Origin: Uranotaenia lowii
Lineage: Eukaryota > Arthropoda > Insecta > Diptera > Culicidae
Length of the DNA stretch: 64,000 nucleotides
Direction of reading: 5' to 3'
Assembly (NCBI RefSeq): GCF_029784155.1
Contig: NC_073693.1
Span: forward strand, 162,112,031 to 162,176,030
Within the stretch, counting starts at the first letter, position 1; each line of letters starts with the position of its first letter. Under the pieces are notes generated by a model. It ran no database searches, had not been told where the DNA came from, and worked only from the letters and a program-made list of their open reading frames with translations. A program made the position numbers and the translations under genes. Below are positions 12,620 through 23,146 of this stretch, one piece after another.

Positions 12620-12945
12620 TTGAATAAATTTTTAGTTTAGTTAGATATACTTTCAAGGGATGATACACTTACTTACATTAGACAATAGTTTTCTTTTAAA
12701 AAATTTCAACAATTATTCTCGGCTAGCTATTTTTGCCGATACTGTGGAGGTGGTAAACATAATTTTTAATAAGTATTTAAGGTATTTTGGAAATGTGGCC
12801 TCAAATTCTACCTTGCGAAATAATAGAAAACGACGATTACGGCCCCCTCTTACTAACCCAAAGTTAGGAAACACTCTCCCGGTGAATAAATACTTTATAA
12901 GTAAAATTCCCTCATAAAACCATTTTTCAATAAAAAAAAGAAATC
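12620..12945 (+). mobile_element. 3' tail of a non-LTR element (fragment)
   Basis: 12828-12945 resembles 43004-43126: CGA(C)TATTACGGC, then CTTACTAAC, then CTTTATAAGTAAAAT, then an A-rich tail. The 43-kb copy is bounded by a target duplication and ends in poly-A, which marks this as a LINE 3' end. Upstream sequence to 12620 is unassigned. Confidence 0.5.
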
Positions 12946-13483
12946 AGAGAATATAGTAGGGTTTGTTGCCCTACTGCGGACCCAATAAGCGGGGATTTTT
13001 AAACAATCACGTTTTTTTTCACAAATTAATGGGTGGGACTGGTGGGAGGTTTATATATTTCAGGAAATTTATTTATAATTCATAATCTAATCTGCAAGTT
13101 TTAATGAAAATGTTCAACATAGGTTTTACCGTTTTTGAGAGATTTTCAAAGATATGGATGATCGAAATTTCCATCTTTGAACCTACTGTTCCTATTTTGG
13201 TACTGAACTGGTACCTTTCATCGGACCTAGAGCCCTAGAAATTAAATTCGTACAAAAAGTGTAATTTTTCAAAAATAAATTAACAAATTCATTAAAGTTG
13301 TGATCTTCATTCAAATATCATCATAAAAAGTATAACAGCTTTTTAATATCAGGGCTAAAGATGGAATATCGATGTCAAAAGTCTCCTATTTTTGAACCCT
13401 TTACATAATTTTCTGATTTTCCATTGATTTTCATTTATTTTGGAAAAAATAGGTAGAATGAGTCATATTCTTCACAATGAAAG
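12946..13483. other. Unique AT-rich sequence, no gene seen
   Basis: No ORF with a recognisable domain and no repeat ends. Confidence 0.5.
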
Positions 13484-14036
13484 AAAATTTCTTTTTAACT
13501 TATGAAATGAATTTGCGGCTTTATCGGTGAGGGTTAAAGAGTTGAAATGAAAGACGGATAGAAGATCAGAAGAAAATTCTAAGGTGGTGAAAAGAGCGAA
13601 GAGCATTTGAAATAGAAGCTTGACCACATACTAAATTCTTTGTCCCACACCAATTAACTGTATTGAAGAAGTAGTACCCAATAGAGAAGGCACTACGTTT
13701 TTCGATACAGTTAATTATGGATGGTTCGACCGCCATGTGAGTGTGCACATGTGCCGAACCATCCATAATTAACTGTATCGAAAAACGTAGTGCCTTCTCT
13801 ATTGGGTACTACTTCTTCAATACAGTTAATTGGTGTGGGACAAAGAATTTAGTATGTGGTCAAGCTTCTATTTCAAATGCTCTTCGCTCTTTTCACCACC
13901 TTAGAATTTTCTTCTGATCTTCTATCCGTCTTTCATTTCAACTCTTTAACCCTCACCGATAAAGCCGCAAATTCATTTCATAAAACAAATTCACGGTGAT
14001 TTCTCCTCTTAAATAATAAAAATTTCTTTTTAACTT
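13484..14036. repeat. Perfect long palindrome flanked by 18-bp direct repeats
   Basis: Arms 13500-13728 and 13755-13983 (229 bp each) appear perfectly complementary. The coordinate sums of paired bases stay at 27483 from the outer to the inner ends, so there is no net indel. The spacer is 26 bp (13729-13754). The 18-mer AAAATTTCTTTTTAACTT flanks the structure at 13484-13501 and 14019-14036. A transcript would fold into an uninterrupted long dsRNA hairpin. Confidence 0.93.
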
Positions 14037-14280
14037 TGGCTTGGATAAAAAAAACGTTTTTTTTTTCTTATTCACTCAGATTTTCCCACTAAATGAACTG
14101 TCTGACTTACCACTGACTAGGAGGTACGTTTTTAAAAACGTTGATTATTTAACCTGAAAGACTTTTTATGGCAAAAAGCCCTATGGAAAGATTCCTGAAG
14201 AATAAGAGTTTTTTGTGTGCTCCTGTACTCCTATCTTTATCCTTTGAAAGCAAAATGAATTATTTACAAATTTCGTCATT
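14037..14280. other. Short unique stretch
   Basis: AT-rich, nothing recognisable. Confidence 0.5.
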
Positions 14281-14575
14281 TTATGACTAAAGTAGGCTCT
14301 AGGTTCAAAGTAGGAGCACTGTACGCGTCTGATCCCCAGGTCTGGGGCGGCGTGCAACAACAACCGAACGTTTGTTCTCCAGGTCAGGGGCGGCTCAAAC
14401 AGCGTCTGTCTCGCAGCGGGCGGCTGAATTTATGGCTCCTGCCAGCTAAGTCCAAGATGGCAGCCCCATCGCAGAATAGGGACTTTAGGCTAACAAACTA
14501 CTGCTCCCGATTCATAAAATTGTTACGGAATCCGAAAGAAATGACCGACCTGGAACTTTGGCTACAACTTTTAGC

Positions 14576-15260
14576 ATGAAAACACGGACACGAATTGGAA
14601 CTTGGAACGTTTTAACCCTTGCTGGCTCAACTTGCTAGAGAAGCTAGCCGCCTCAAGCTTGAAATTCTGGGACTGAGCGAAGTCCGTTGGCCAAACGCTG
14701 GAGAACGCAAGACACAGTCCGGGCAAATTCTACTTTACTCTGGCAAACGAGGAGAACACGCTACTCGGGAACGAGGAGTTGGTTTCCTATTAAGCCCGCA
14801 GGTCTACGCGACCCTCATGAGATGGGAACCAATATTCGAAAGAAAAATCGTAGCCAGATTTAGAACACGGGTTAGAAACCTTACAATGGTCCAGTGTTAT
14901 GCGTCAACTGACGTTGCCAATTTGCAGGAGAAAGAGCAGTTTTACAGTCAACTGAACAGCGTGGTAGAGAAAATTCCGAAGGGTGACATTCAAATCCATT
15001 TCGGCGACTTCAACGCAAAGATTGGCTCCGACAATCAGGACCTTGAGCGCATCATGGGGCGCCATGGCCTAGGACAGATGAGCGAAAACGGAGAGCTGTT
15101 TGTAGAATTTTGTGGCAACAACAACATGGTGATCGGTGGATCACTCTTCACCCATCGACCAGCACATAAGGTCACTTGGGTATCCCGAGATAGCCGAACA
15201 GAAAATCAAATTGACCACATCTGCTGCAGCCGAAAATGCAGAAGGAGCATTGAACGTTGA
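14576..15260 (+). pseudogene. RTE endonuclease domain (frameshifted)
   Basis: This is the apurinic-like endonuclease that would nick target DNA for target-primed reverse transcription. An ATG at 14576 opens MKTRTRIGTWNVLTL, which contains the first endonuclease motif (TWN), but the frame stops after 20 codons. The downstream frame (14619-15260, offset by one base) carries LGLSEVRW with the catalytic Glu, then FGDFNAKIG, and near the C-terminus TENQIDHICC, the usual RTE Q-I-D-H motif. The expected SDH end motif is missing because the frame is lost. LSEVRW and NQIDH are typical of RTE. One frameshift near 14620 makes it a pseudogene. Confidence 0.85.
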
Positions 15261-15280
15261 ACAGCTAGAACAGCTCGGAA

Positions 15281-15664
15281 TTGCCGACAGACGGAACAGT
15301 CGAAGAACAGTGGTGTGGAATCAAGAATGCCTTTATCACGACGAGCCATGGTACTCTCGGTAAAGTTTGTGAAAGAAGAAGTGAATGGATGTCGGATGAA
15401 ACTTGGAGGAAGGTCGATGATCGGAGAAAGGCAAAAGCCGGAATTGAGCAGGCATGTACCGGGTCAGCCAAAGCAGCCGCCCGCTTACGATATGAGGAGC
15501 TGGAAAAGGCAGTTAAACGAGCTTGTAGACGAAACAAGAGAACCTGGACAAACTCCCTAGCCGAAGAAGGAGAAAGAGCTGCCGCCAATGAAGATATCCG
15601 ATTACTTTATGACATTTCTCGCCGCCTCAGTGGTGCAAGGACCCGCCCTCGCTGGCTGAAATAG
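15281..15664 (+). pseudogene. RTE linker between endonuclease and RT
   Basis: A 127-residue frame rich in Arg, Lys, Glu and Ala (for example WMSDETWRKVDDRRKAK and EELEKAVKRACRRNKRTW). It matches the charged helical region that lies between endonuclease and RT in RTE proteins. It ends ISRRLSGARTRPRWLK and stops just before the RT segment, which is in another frame. It has no catalytic residues of its own. Antisense frames here are shadows. Confidence 0.7.
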
Positions 15665-16116
15665 AAGCGGCAATCAAAAACATGAAATCCAACAAAGCAC
15701 CTGGGATCGATTGCATCCCTGCTGAAATGCTGGAAGCCGACCCTGCCCTGTCAGCACAAATGTTGCACCGTCTTTTCGCTGACATCTGGGATACTGCAAC
15801 ATCCTCGGCCGATTGGATGCAGGGTATCCTCGTAAAGGTCCCGAAGAAAAGAGACCTGACAGAGTGCGGTAACTGGTGAGGCATAACGTTGATCTTTACA
15901 ACCCCCAATGTACTTTGCAAAGTGATCCTGAACAGGATCCAGGAGAAAATTTACGCTACACTCCAACGGCAACAAGCTGGATCCCGATCCGGACGATCAT
16001 GTGTGGACCACATCACAACGCCACGAATCATACTGGAACAAATCAACGAATTCCAGGACTCTCTTCTGCTGGTGTTCGTTGATTTCGAAAAAGCAGAGGA
16101 GTACATGAGAAACTAG
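15655..16116 (+). pseudogene. RTE reverse transcriptase, N-terminal half
   Basis: KSNKAPGIDCIPAEML (RT block 1) and ILVKVPKKRDLTECGNW are in the frame of 15682-15879. After a frameshift, ILNRIQEKIYATL, QAGSRSGRSCVDHIT and LLLVFVDFEKA follow in 15889-16116. In an active enzyme VDFEKAFD supplies the first catalytic Asp. Here the Phe-Asp is lost where the frame degenerates (EEYMRN then stop). The usual Gly-Phe after the Ala of QAG is altered to Ser. The enzyme is dead. Confidence 0.85.
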
Positions 16117-16566
16117 TCCATCTCGTCGAAGCACAATATGAGGTATTTTTGTGCAAGGTCGGAATCTTCAACTTAAACGCAAATCCGTATTGCTGTACGG
16201 GTGCGAAACTTGGTGCACATTTATGCGGTGATGATCCGCGCTTGGTGGCCTGGCAACTGGATCTCGAATAAGGAACTACATCGCCGGTGTCATCAAAGGG
16301 CGCTAGAAATCGAGATTCGGGAACGTAAGTGGAGATGGATTGCGAAGAGAAGAAAACCAGATTTGCAGAGAGGCGCTTGAATGGAATCCAGATGGACATC
16401 GAAAAAGAGGCAGACCCAGAAACTTGTGGCGGCGAAGCCTAGCCGCCGAAATCCGAACTGTAGACGAGAATCTTGACTGGGACCAAGTGAAGACGCTGAC
16501 TCCGGATCGTCAACAGTGGAGGTCTTTTACCACAATGTCGAATACGGTAGGGGAGAAAGAGGATAC
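16117..16566 (+). pseudogene. RTE C-terminal domain after RT-core deletion
   Basis: 16117-16160 still reads as LVHLVEAQYE in one frame. It jumps to a segment resembling SVLLYGCETWC near 16180, which in RTE proteins lies well downstream of the YADD box, so the catalytic core is deleted. The last frame (16340-16570) has CREALEWNPDGHRKRGRPRNLWRR..W, the typical RTE C-terminal motif with GRP and repeated Trp. No poly-A tail is obvious. Confidence 0.75.
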
Positions 16567-16776
16567 TTGAACCTTTGGGAAACTTGAGTTCTTTGCCATA
16601 TCTCGAAAATGAAATATCCTACAAATGTTAAAGGTTCTAGAAAAATGAGCCAAATAGAATAAAATGACAATGCTTCTATCTCAAAAAATTTAAAGATTTT
16701 ATTTTTCGAGTTATTGAACTTTGTTCGAGAAATTTAACAAAATGTGATTTGAAGATCTTTTATTATCACTTTAAAG

Positions 16777-17012
16777 CAGGGGTCGGGGAACTTCTTGAAT
16801 CATTACCCCAGAACATTTTTATTTAAGTTGATAATACCCCATAACGGAGAGCAAAAAACCGAAATCGAATTTTTTCCAGCATCTTCATATCATGCACCAA
16901 CAAATTGCAAAATGAAAAAATACACTTTTCACTCACAAAACATTCACTGTTACCCCCAAGAATTTCACTATTACCCCATTTGGGGTAATTTACCCCGGTT
17001 CCCCGACCGCTG
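16777..17012. mobile_element. hAT-type MITE (236 bp)
   Basis: The ends are CAGGGGTCGGGGAAC and GTTCCCCGACCGCTG (one mismatch). The flanking 8-mers are CTTTAAAG (16769-16776) and CCTTAAAG (17013-17020), also one mismatch. The interior contains repeated TACCCC/GGGGTA motifs. No ORF of note. Confidence 0.85.
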
Positions 17013-17371
17013 CCTTAAAGTGTTTCCCACATGAAAAAATTACAGTGGAAATTTTCATTCCAGTATGTCAATCGTTGGGGTATCATATGAGCTTCACAAT
17101 GTCATATTTTCAAAGCAATAGTTAACTTTCAATTGTTTTTAAGACAAAATTTTCCGAAATGTATGTTATGGGTAAATTGATCCCTAGAGTTAAAAAGATA
17201 TATTTTTCTCATGAATGCATCTTGATCAATGGTTATCACGGAATAACTAATGTTTGTCTAAAAACTAATGTTTATCCAGAAATTATCTGTAACAAAGGAC
17301 TCAAAATACTGTATGTATCTAAAATTGTGTTTGAAGTATACCATGACTTTATTGTAATAGACAATCTATTA

Positions 17372-17672
17372 GAGCATGTTCACTGGTGTTGGGAAAAAGT
17401 TGTAGAAATTTTGACACTCACGGCACTTTTTGAAAATTTCGCCATGCAAAAACATTTTTAAGATCTGTGGCCTTCTAGTTTTTTTACAACACGTGTTGTA
17501 TTTTCACATGCTGTGATGCAAAAATCGCAATATTTCTATCACATACGGCTGAAATAGAAACAGTGTTGTAAAAAAATACAACGCCCCACGATCTTGAAAA
17601 TATTTTTGCATGGTAAAATTTTAAAAATGTCAAAATTTCTACCACTTTTTCCCAACACCAGTGAATTTGCTC
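17372..17672. mobile_element. TTA-flanked MITE (301 bp)
   Basis: Long terminal inverted repeats begin GAGCA..TTCACTGGTGTTGGG and run most of the length of each half. TTA lies on both sides (17369-17371 and 17673-17675). A 3-bp TWA duplication is the habit of PIF/Harbinger elements, but the superfamily is only inferred. Confidence 0.8.
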
Positions 17673-17675
17673 TTA

Positions 17676-20180
17676 GAAAAAAAACATGCTTATTTCCGTT
17701 TCGCGAAAATTTTAACAGATTCAATTAAACCTTATATAAAACCAAGGGATTGAAATCAAGAGAGAATTCTTTGCATTTGGAGCGGAAATGATCAAAATGC
17801 CACAACTGCTTCACAAATTGCAACAATTTGCAACAATCAGCACATTTTCACTCTCTCTGAGTACTGGTTTCTCTCATTTTAACTCAAACCTTCTAATTTT
17901 CTCTAACAAATTGCCACAAATTACCACAAATTCAATCATTGGCTGCACAATTTGTGTGATCCTTGACGAATTGTCTTCCTTCATTTGAGTTCCCCATTTA
18001 AAACCTTATATTTATCATGGACAATAGAACGCCTTTGACTATGCCAACAGTATTTTAGGAGATCAAAATTATTTCAAATTGCAATGCGTTGATGGCCAAA
18101 ACTTTTTAGAAGCTCAAGTACAAAAACAGTATTTTTGTTTCGAAGCCCGCATGCACGCTTACACAAGTTTTAATCTATTCCTCACCACACGTGAAACATG
18201 TAAACAGGACAACACATAATGATGACAAAATTCCCCAAACAAAGGTGACAAGTAACTAAACTTGTTTGCGGTTATCAAAATTGCAGACCGGAGAGTTGGT
18301 GTAATGTTAATCTCGACTAATAGATTCGCACCGGAGCGGGCAGCAAAAATAGTCCTTCTCCCTGTAGCAAGGACGTGGCACTCAATCTGATACACTTGGT
18401 GTGCTCATCAAAGCAAAATTATCCAGTTACATACATACATACATACGGCAGACACAGATGGGAATTATGGCGAACTGAAGCTGTTGCTGCGGCTAAACGA
18501 CTAAGGCCGCAGTAGTGAAGTGAACAACATATTTTCCCAACTTGTTATTTATTAGTAGCGAGGTATCTATACCATGGAAAGCCACCAGGCGGCAACTTGT
18601 TGACGATTGAGTGCTAAAATATGCATCATGATGATACCTTCTACTCCCAGTCCGTGGAATCCTGTAGGAAGGATTTTCCCTGGCTATGGCATCCATCCTT
18701 CCAATAAGTTTCGAGAATCCTTTAATGTGATCAGTTTGGTCAAAATACAGTCTTTATGCAGTTATGTTATTATGAAGTTATACCACGATATTTACTAGAT
18801 TCAATGTCTAGATGATGGATTTGGAGTATTCGATTAAATTAAGGTAAGGAAAATCCATGAAAATTTGTTCTAAAGTCAGTTGTTAACAGTGAGAAAATTG
18901 GTAAAGGGAACCTATCTGATACATATTTTTTGTATGTTGATCGGATATTAAATGAGGTACCTACACGAGGTGATTTTTTACGAATATCATTACCCTGAAT
19001 AAATAATTCTTATAAAGGTCAAAGTTTGAAGTATAATTTCAAAGTTTCCGAATACTGGTCATATAGATTCTGAGAAAAAACGATTTAATGTTTGATTATC
19101 TTCATCTTTGGAACCTCTTGAAACTCACAAGAATCTATTTTCATCTCGTTTCTTGTTGCAATACTTTAAAACTGCATCCGACGGATAACCCAATTGATCC
19201 AGTTGTGACATCCAGCAAGTTCAAAAGAAATCCCTTAAACACTCGAGAGCCCGGATAGTGTTATCCTTCTCATCGTTTGTAGCTACATAGAAGGATGCTT
19301 GCTTTCCTGAAGACACAACGGAAAAGTCAATTGCCTCTTCCATTCACGGTGGCCTGAATTTCTTTTGACCTTTGGAGCACTTGCCGATGCAAATTGTCCG
19401 GCTGGTTAGCTTAGCAGCAGTAGCAATAGAGGGTTTCTTTCCTTGGTTCTCTGGTTATTTTGTCCTCACGAAAGAATGCCAAAGGAATAATTCACCGAAC
19501 CAACAGACACAATGTGGGTGGGGGTTGTTGGATTGTACCCGATGTATTTTTTTCAAGTTTTGTTTTTCGCATTCCCTACCCCGCTCGGTTGTAATTACGC
19601 TGTATTCGAAATGAATGAGTTGGCTGAATTGATTCGAGTCCTGATACAATGCAACCTTGCGGCTTTTCAGCGAGACAAAGGGAACAATTAGGCGCAAAAT
19701 TATGTGCATTACATCCGCATCGCTTGCCGGGGTTCATTGTTGTTTGTTCGGCTCGTAAATCGTATTTATGGCCAAGAGGCTTTCGGTCGATGAGTAGATT
19801 CTAAAAATTTCATACCTTCAAGCGGGAAGATTCTTAGTTTTTCATTTTCACGCCAATAATATGGAAATTTTCCTCAAATAATCTGTTGTTTTTTGTATGC
19901 GGTACTTGTTCTAATCTGTACCCAATAAACTCTGGATAAAGCTACATGGAGACGCACAAAAGCTTTGATTTTGTTCGTCGTACATAGCAAACATTTTAGA
20001 AAGTATATCGTAGGAACAACAGGATTATTCAGCAAATATACTAGATGAAAAGATTGTACTAAAATTACCAAAATAGCATATAGCTACGAAAGTGGAGGCG
20101 ATATATCTACAATGACAAGATTCCAACGGTTCGATTTCCCCACAAAAAGAAAAATGAATAAACGATTTTAAGTAATTTGA
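17676..20180. other. Unique non-coding sequence
   Basis: An (ACAT)n microsatellite lies at about 18430-18447. Several stretches (18280-18700, 19170-19700) are GC-richer and look non-repetitive, but none has a supported exon. Confidence 0.5.
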
Positions 20181-20184
20181 GTGA

Positions 20185-20290
20185 AACGAAAAAAAAGATT
20201 CCACGATTGAGATTTGAACTCCAGTCCTCCGAGTGGCTGGCGAACGTAGACAATGTGCAACTCGAGACCCCATACACCCAACCCTCGGTT
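20185..20290 (-). mobile_element. tRNA-like SINE fragment
   Basis: On the minus strand GGAGTTCAAATCTC resembles a pol III box B, preceded by a tRNA-like stretch and followed by a T-rich run. It is a partial match only and could be part of the 5' leader of the adjoining RTE element. Confidence 0.35.
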
Positions 20291-20557
20291 AGTGGCCATA
20301 CCACCTCTTGTCTTACAACTCCGATTCTCTACCTCCCCGTGGTACCGGCTGGGGTGCGAGTAACCTAAGCGGAGACCGGGTACCCAACCCCGGTGGATGG
20401 TCTGGTCGCATGCAGACTGAAGAAGGGAGCACCGTACGCGTCTGTTCGCCATGTCAGGGCGGCGAGCGGAGTGCAACAACGTGCTGGTGGTGTTTGGGAC
20501 CCAAAACAGCAACATAACGACGGTGCTCTTGTGAGATAGTGGGGTTAGCTACGGACC

Positions 20558-21467
20558 TTGCGAACCCGTGACTACAAAAAAAAACAAGCAACGAACAACG
20601 AACAACAAATTTCGGATGGAAATCGGCAAAGACACACGCGACGAAAAGGGACTAGCGATTGGAAACTTGGAACATGGAACTGCCGATCTCTAAATTTTGT
20701 GGGCAGTACCCACGTGCTCTCCAACGAATTGAAGAGCCGCAAATTCGACATCGTAGCGCTGCAGGAGGTATGCTGGAAGGGCTCCACGGTACGAACGTAC
20801 CCAGATGGTCGTGCCATCTACCAGAGCTGCGGCAACACACGAGCTTGGAACAGCTTTTATAGTGATGGGAAAGATGCAGAAGCGCGTGATCGGGTGGTGG
20901 CCGATCAACCCGCGAATGTGCCGGTTGAAGATCAAGGGCCGCTTCTTCAGCATCAGCATCATCAACGTGCACAGACCTCACCTCGGAAGTACCGGTGACT
21001 ATAAAGACGAATTCTACGCGCAACTGGAACGTGAATACAACCGCTGCCCAAAACATGGCATCAAGATCGTCTTCGGGGATTTTACGGCTCGGGTCGGCCA
21101 GAAACAGGAATTCAAACTGACAAATGAAAGGTTCATTGCGCACCTGGCCAACGAAAACGGCCTCAGACTAATAGATTTTGTTGCCTCCAAACGGAAAGCC
21201 GTACGTAGTACCTTTTTCCAGCACCCCCTTCCACACAAGTACACCTGGAGGGAGATCATCGTACCAAACGCAATCACAGATCGACCACGTTTTGATAGAC
21301 AGCCGACACTTCTCGGACATCATCGACGTCAGATCCTGTCGAGGCGCCAACATCGAGTCAGACCATTATCTGGTGATGGTGAAGATGCGCCCAAAAATCT
21401 CCGTAGTGAACAACACACGAAACCGGCGCCCGCCTCGGTTAAATATCGCACGACTGAAGTAATCTGA
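20558..21467 (+). pseudogene. RTE endonuclease (frameshifted)
   Basis: The first frame (20558 on) has LGTWNCRSLNFVG and IVALQEVCWKGS with the catalytic Glu. After a shift near 20850 the frame of 20805-21467 continues GWWPINPRMCRLKIKGRFF, NVHRPH and KIVFGDFTARVG. After another shift (21178-21462) come [25 protein letters not shown] and [12 protein letters not shown]. These are the ordered motifs of an RTE endonuclease ending in SDH. At least two frameshifts disable it. Confidence 0.85.
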
Positions 21468-21905
21468 GGTCGCGGTAGACTACGCGCAATCGGTCGAAGC
21501 AGCGCTGCCGGCAGAGGGCGAACTTGATGAAGCCCCTCTCAAGGACTGTTGCGATACCATCAAGACAGCCATCAACAGTGCTGCGGAGAACGTCATCGGG
21601 CATGTGGAACGAACACGACGGAACGACTGGTTCGACGAGGAGTGTAGGAGGGTGATGGACGAAGAGAATGCCGCGCGGGCGGCAGTAGTGCAAAGAGTCA
21701 CCCGTCGAAATGTGGAAAATGACCGACAGCGGAAGAGCTGCGAGTCCGAAATTTCCAGGAGAAAAAGCGCTGCCTTGAGGGGGAGGAGCTCGAGGAGCTG
21801 GAGCAGCTGCATCGTTCCCAAGAAACACGAAAGTTCTATCAGAAACTCAAAACATCCCGCAAAAGCTTCGTGCCGGCATAAGGACGGAGGCATCCTGACC
21901 AGGTT
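21468..21905 (+). pseudogene. RTE linker, truncated
   Basis: The frame of 21604-21996 reads RTRRNDWFDEECRRVMDEEN and then an Arg/Glu-rich helix, the charged segment that follows the endonuclease in RTE elements. Similarity ends near 21905 and unrelated AT-rich DNA follows. The large antisense frames at 21439-21893 are shadows of this GC-rich region. Confidence 0.7.
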
Positions 21906-22079
21906 TCGGAATCGTCGAAAGGAAAGAATGAATTTGAATTTACCTTTATTTGTCTCACTTCAGCAAATTTCAATTTCGAGGAGTTTTCTTCCATAACTCG
22001 AATAAAAGTCAGAGAGTTCAATGATGCTTTGAACTGCCGCAATCAGGGTCTCCTATTTCGTCGTCAAACGAGACTGTCA

Positions 22080-22270
22080 ATGCAGCAAAACAAACAGCAA
22101 ATGGCATACACACGCACAGACACACAAAAATTTATGTCATATCTGTCAGATTTCGGTCATCCTAAATAATTTTGTCATGTTTTCACCATATTTGTTACAT
22201 TTTGTCATAATTTTGTCATTTTTGACCACAATTGTCAAATTTTGGTCATAATTGTCAGATATTCGCCATG
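22080..22270. repeat. Degenerate TTTTGTCAT repeats
   Basis: Between about 22130 and 22270 GTCAT, GTCAA or GTCAG recurs roughly every 10-20 bp in a T-rich background. No clean unit length. Confidence 0.5.
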
Positions 22271-22740
22271 TCGTCATCAAGAAATTTATATTCATCTCTC
22301 TTCCCGTCCCCTCTGAATAATCGTATGGTCTTAGCGAAATTCAAATCGTGTTTTCTTTTCGAATCCCATTTTACAATTTTCGGAAATAGCAAAAACAAAT
22401 ACCTACTAAAATTATCAGCAACTTTAGCTGACACTGATTGAATGCTAATGCTGCATTCACTGATCGAATGCAGTGAGTGACAGAAACGCCAAGCGAAAGA
22501 CGCTTTCGTAGCAGTCGAGTGAATCAAGTTAGTTCGGGTTTACGAGTGAGCTTTCTACTGACTTATAGACATACTCGCAAAGCTTGCCATAAAGCATGGA
22601 TCATGCAAAATCTGGACGCATTAAAAAGGGTCTATTTCGGAGCTATGTAAACGAAATAAAAATGTTTTGTAATCCAAATGTAGGGTTTTTACTACACTTC
22701 AAAGGAAAAATCAGGAAAAATTTATTCCGATGTTGTTTAG
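22271..22740. other. Unassigned sequence between RTE and mariner copies
   Basis: Contains a local duplication (GAATGC..GAATGCAGTGAGTGA near 22440-22480). The right part may be the 3' end of the mariner fragment that follows, but its TIR was not identified. Confidence 0.4.
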
Positions 22741-23146
22741 ATGAAATTTCGAACTTTTCCTCGAGAACCACTCATCATAGTTTGGACACCCTATTCACTG
22801 ACCTCAGCGGTCATTTTGTTCCATAATCTCTTCATCTCTGTTGCATCCCGAGTCGTCCTACCATTCCTCTTCATCTTCTGCTTGACAATTGCCCAAAATT
22901 TTTCGATAGGGCTGAATAGAGGGCAGTTGGGTGAATTGATGTCCTTTTCGACAAAATCCACCCGTTTTGACCCGATACCACTGTAGTGGCAGCTTGCCAA
23001 ATCTGGTGAAAACTTTACTGGTCCTTTGTTAGATCTAATGTACGAAAAAAAAAAACGTTTTTTAAGGCACTCCTCCTTGTACATTTCGGAGTCCATGGTA
23101 TTATTTTTCACAAAAACCGAGGTTTTTCGTCCACAGTTGCAAAAAA
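22741..23146 (-). pseudogene. DD37E-type mariner transposase, C-terminal fragment
   Basis: The minus frame ending at 22791 carries KNNTMDSEMYKEECLKKRFF, then PVKFSPDLASCHY with the second catalytic Asp, and NSPNCPLFSPIEKFWAIVKQ with the final Glu. The spacing between them is a few residues short of 37, so a small deletion is likely. The first catalytic Asp and the DNA-binding half are absent: the sequence stops where the neighbouring mariner begins at 23147. It is a distinct relative of that copy, not a duplicate. Confidence 0.85.

Larger units (their letters stand above)
14281..16566 (+). mobile_element. Broken RTE-clade non-LTR retrotransposon
   Basis: Endonuclease, linker, N-terminal RT and C-terminal domains follow in the correct order but in different frames. 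The 5' leader (GGAGCACTGTACGCGTCTG near 14311) is shared with the second RTE copy near 20427, supporting one family. The RT core carrying the FADD/YADD box is deleted. The 5' and 3' limits are approximate because no target-site duplication was found. Confidence 0.85.
20300..21905 (+). mobile_element. 3'-truncated RTE-clade LINE
   Basis: A GC-rich leader (20300-20557) shares GCACCGTACGCGTCTG with the leader of the copy at 14281. The coding part runs through endonuclease and linker and stops near 21905, before any RT block. LINE insertions are usually truncated at the 5' end, so 3' loss implies a later deletion or rearrangement. Confidence 0.85.

Noticed and set aside
20652..21143. 163-aa minus-strand ORF
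   Set aside because: Opposite strand of the RTE endonuclease, which has recognisable ordered motifs in the plus direction.
21439..21893. Two long antisense ORFs (129 and 137 aa)
   Set aside because: Shadows of the Arg/Glu-rich RTE linker on the other strand.
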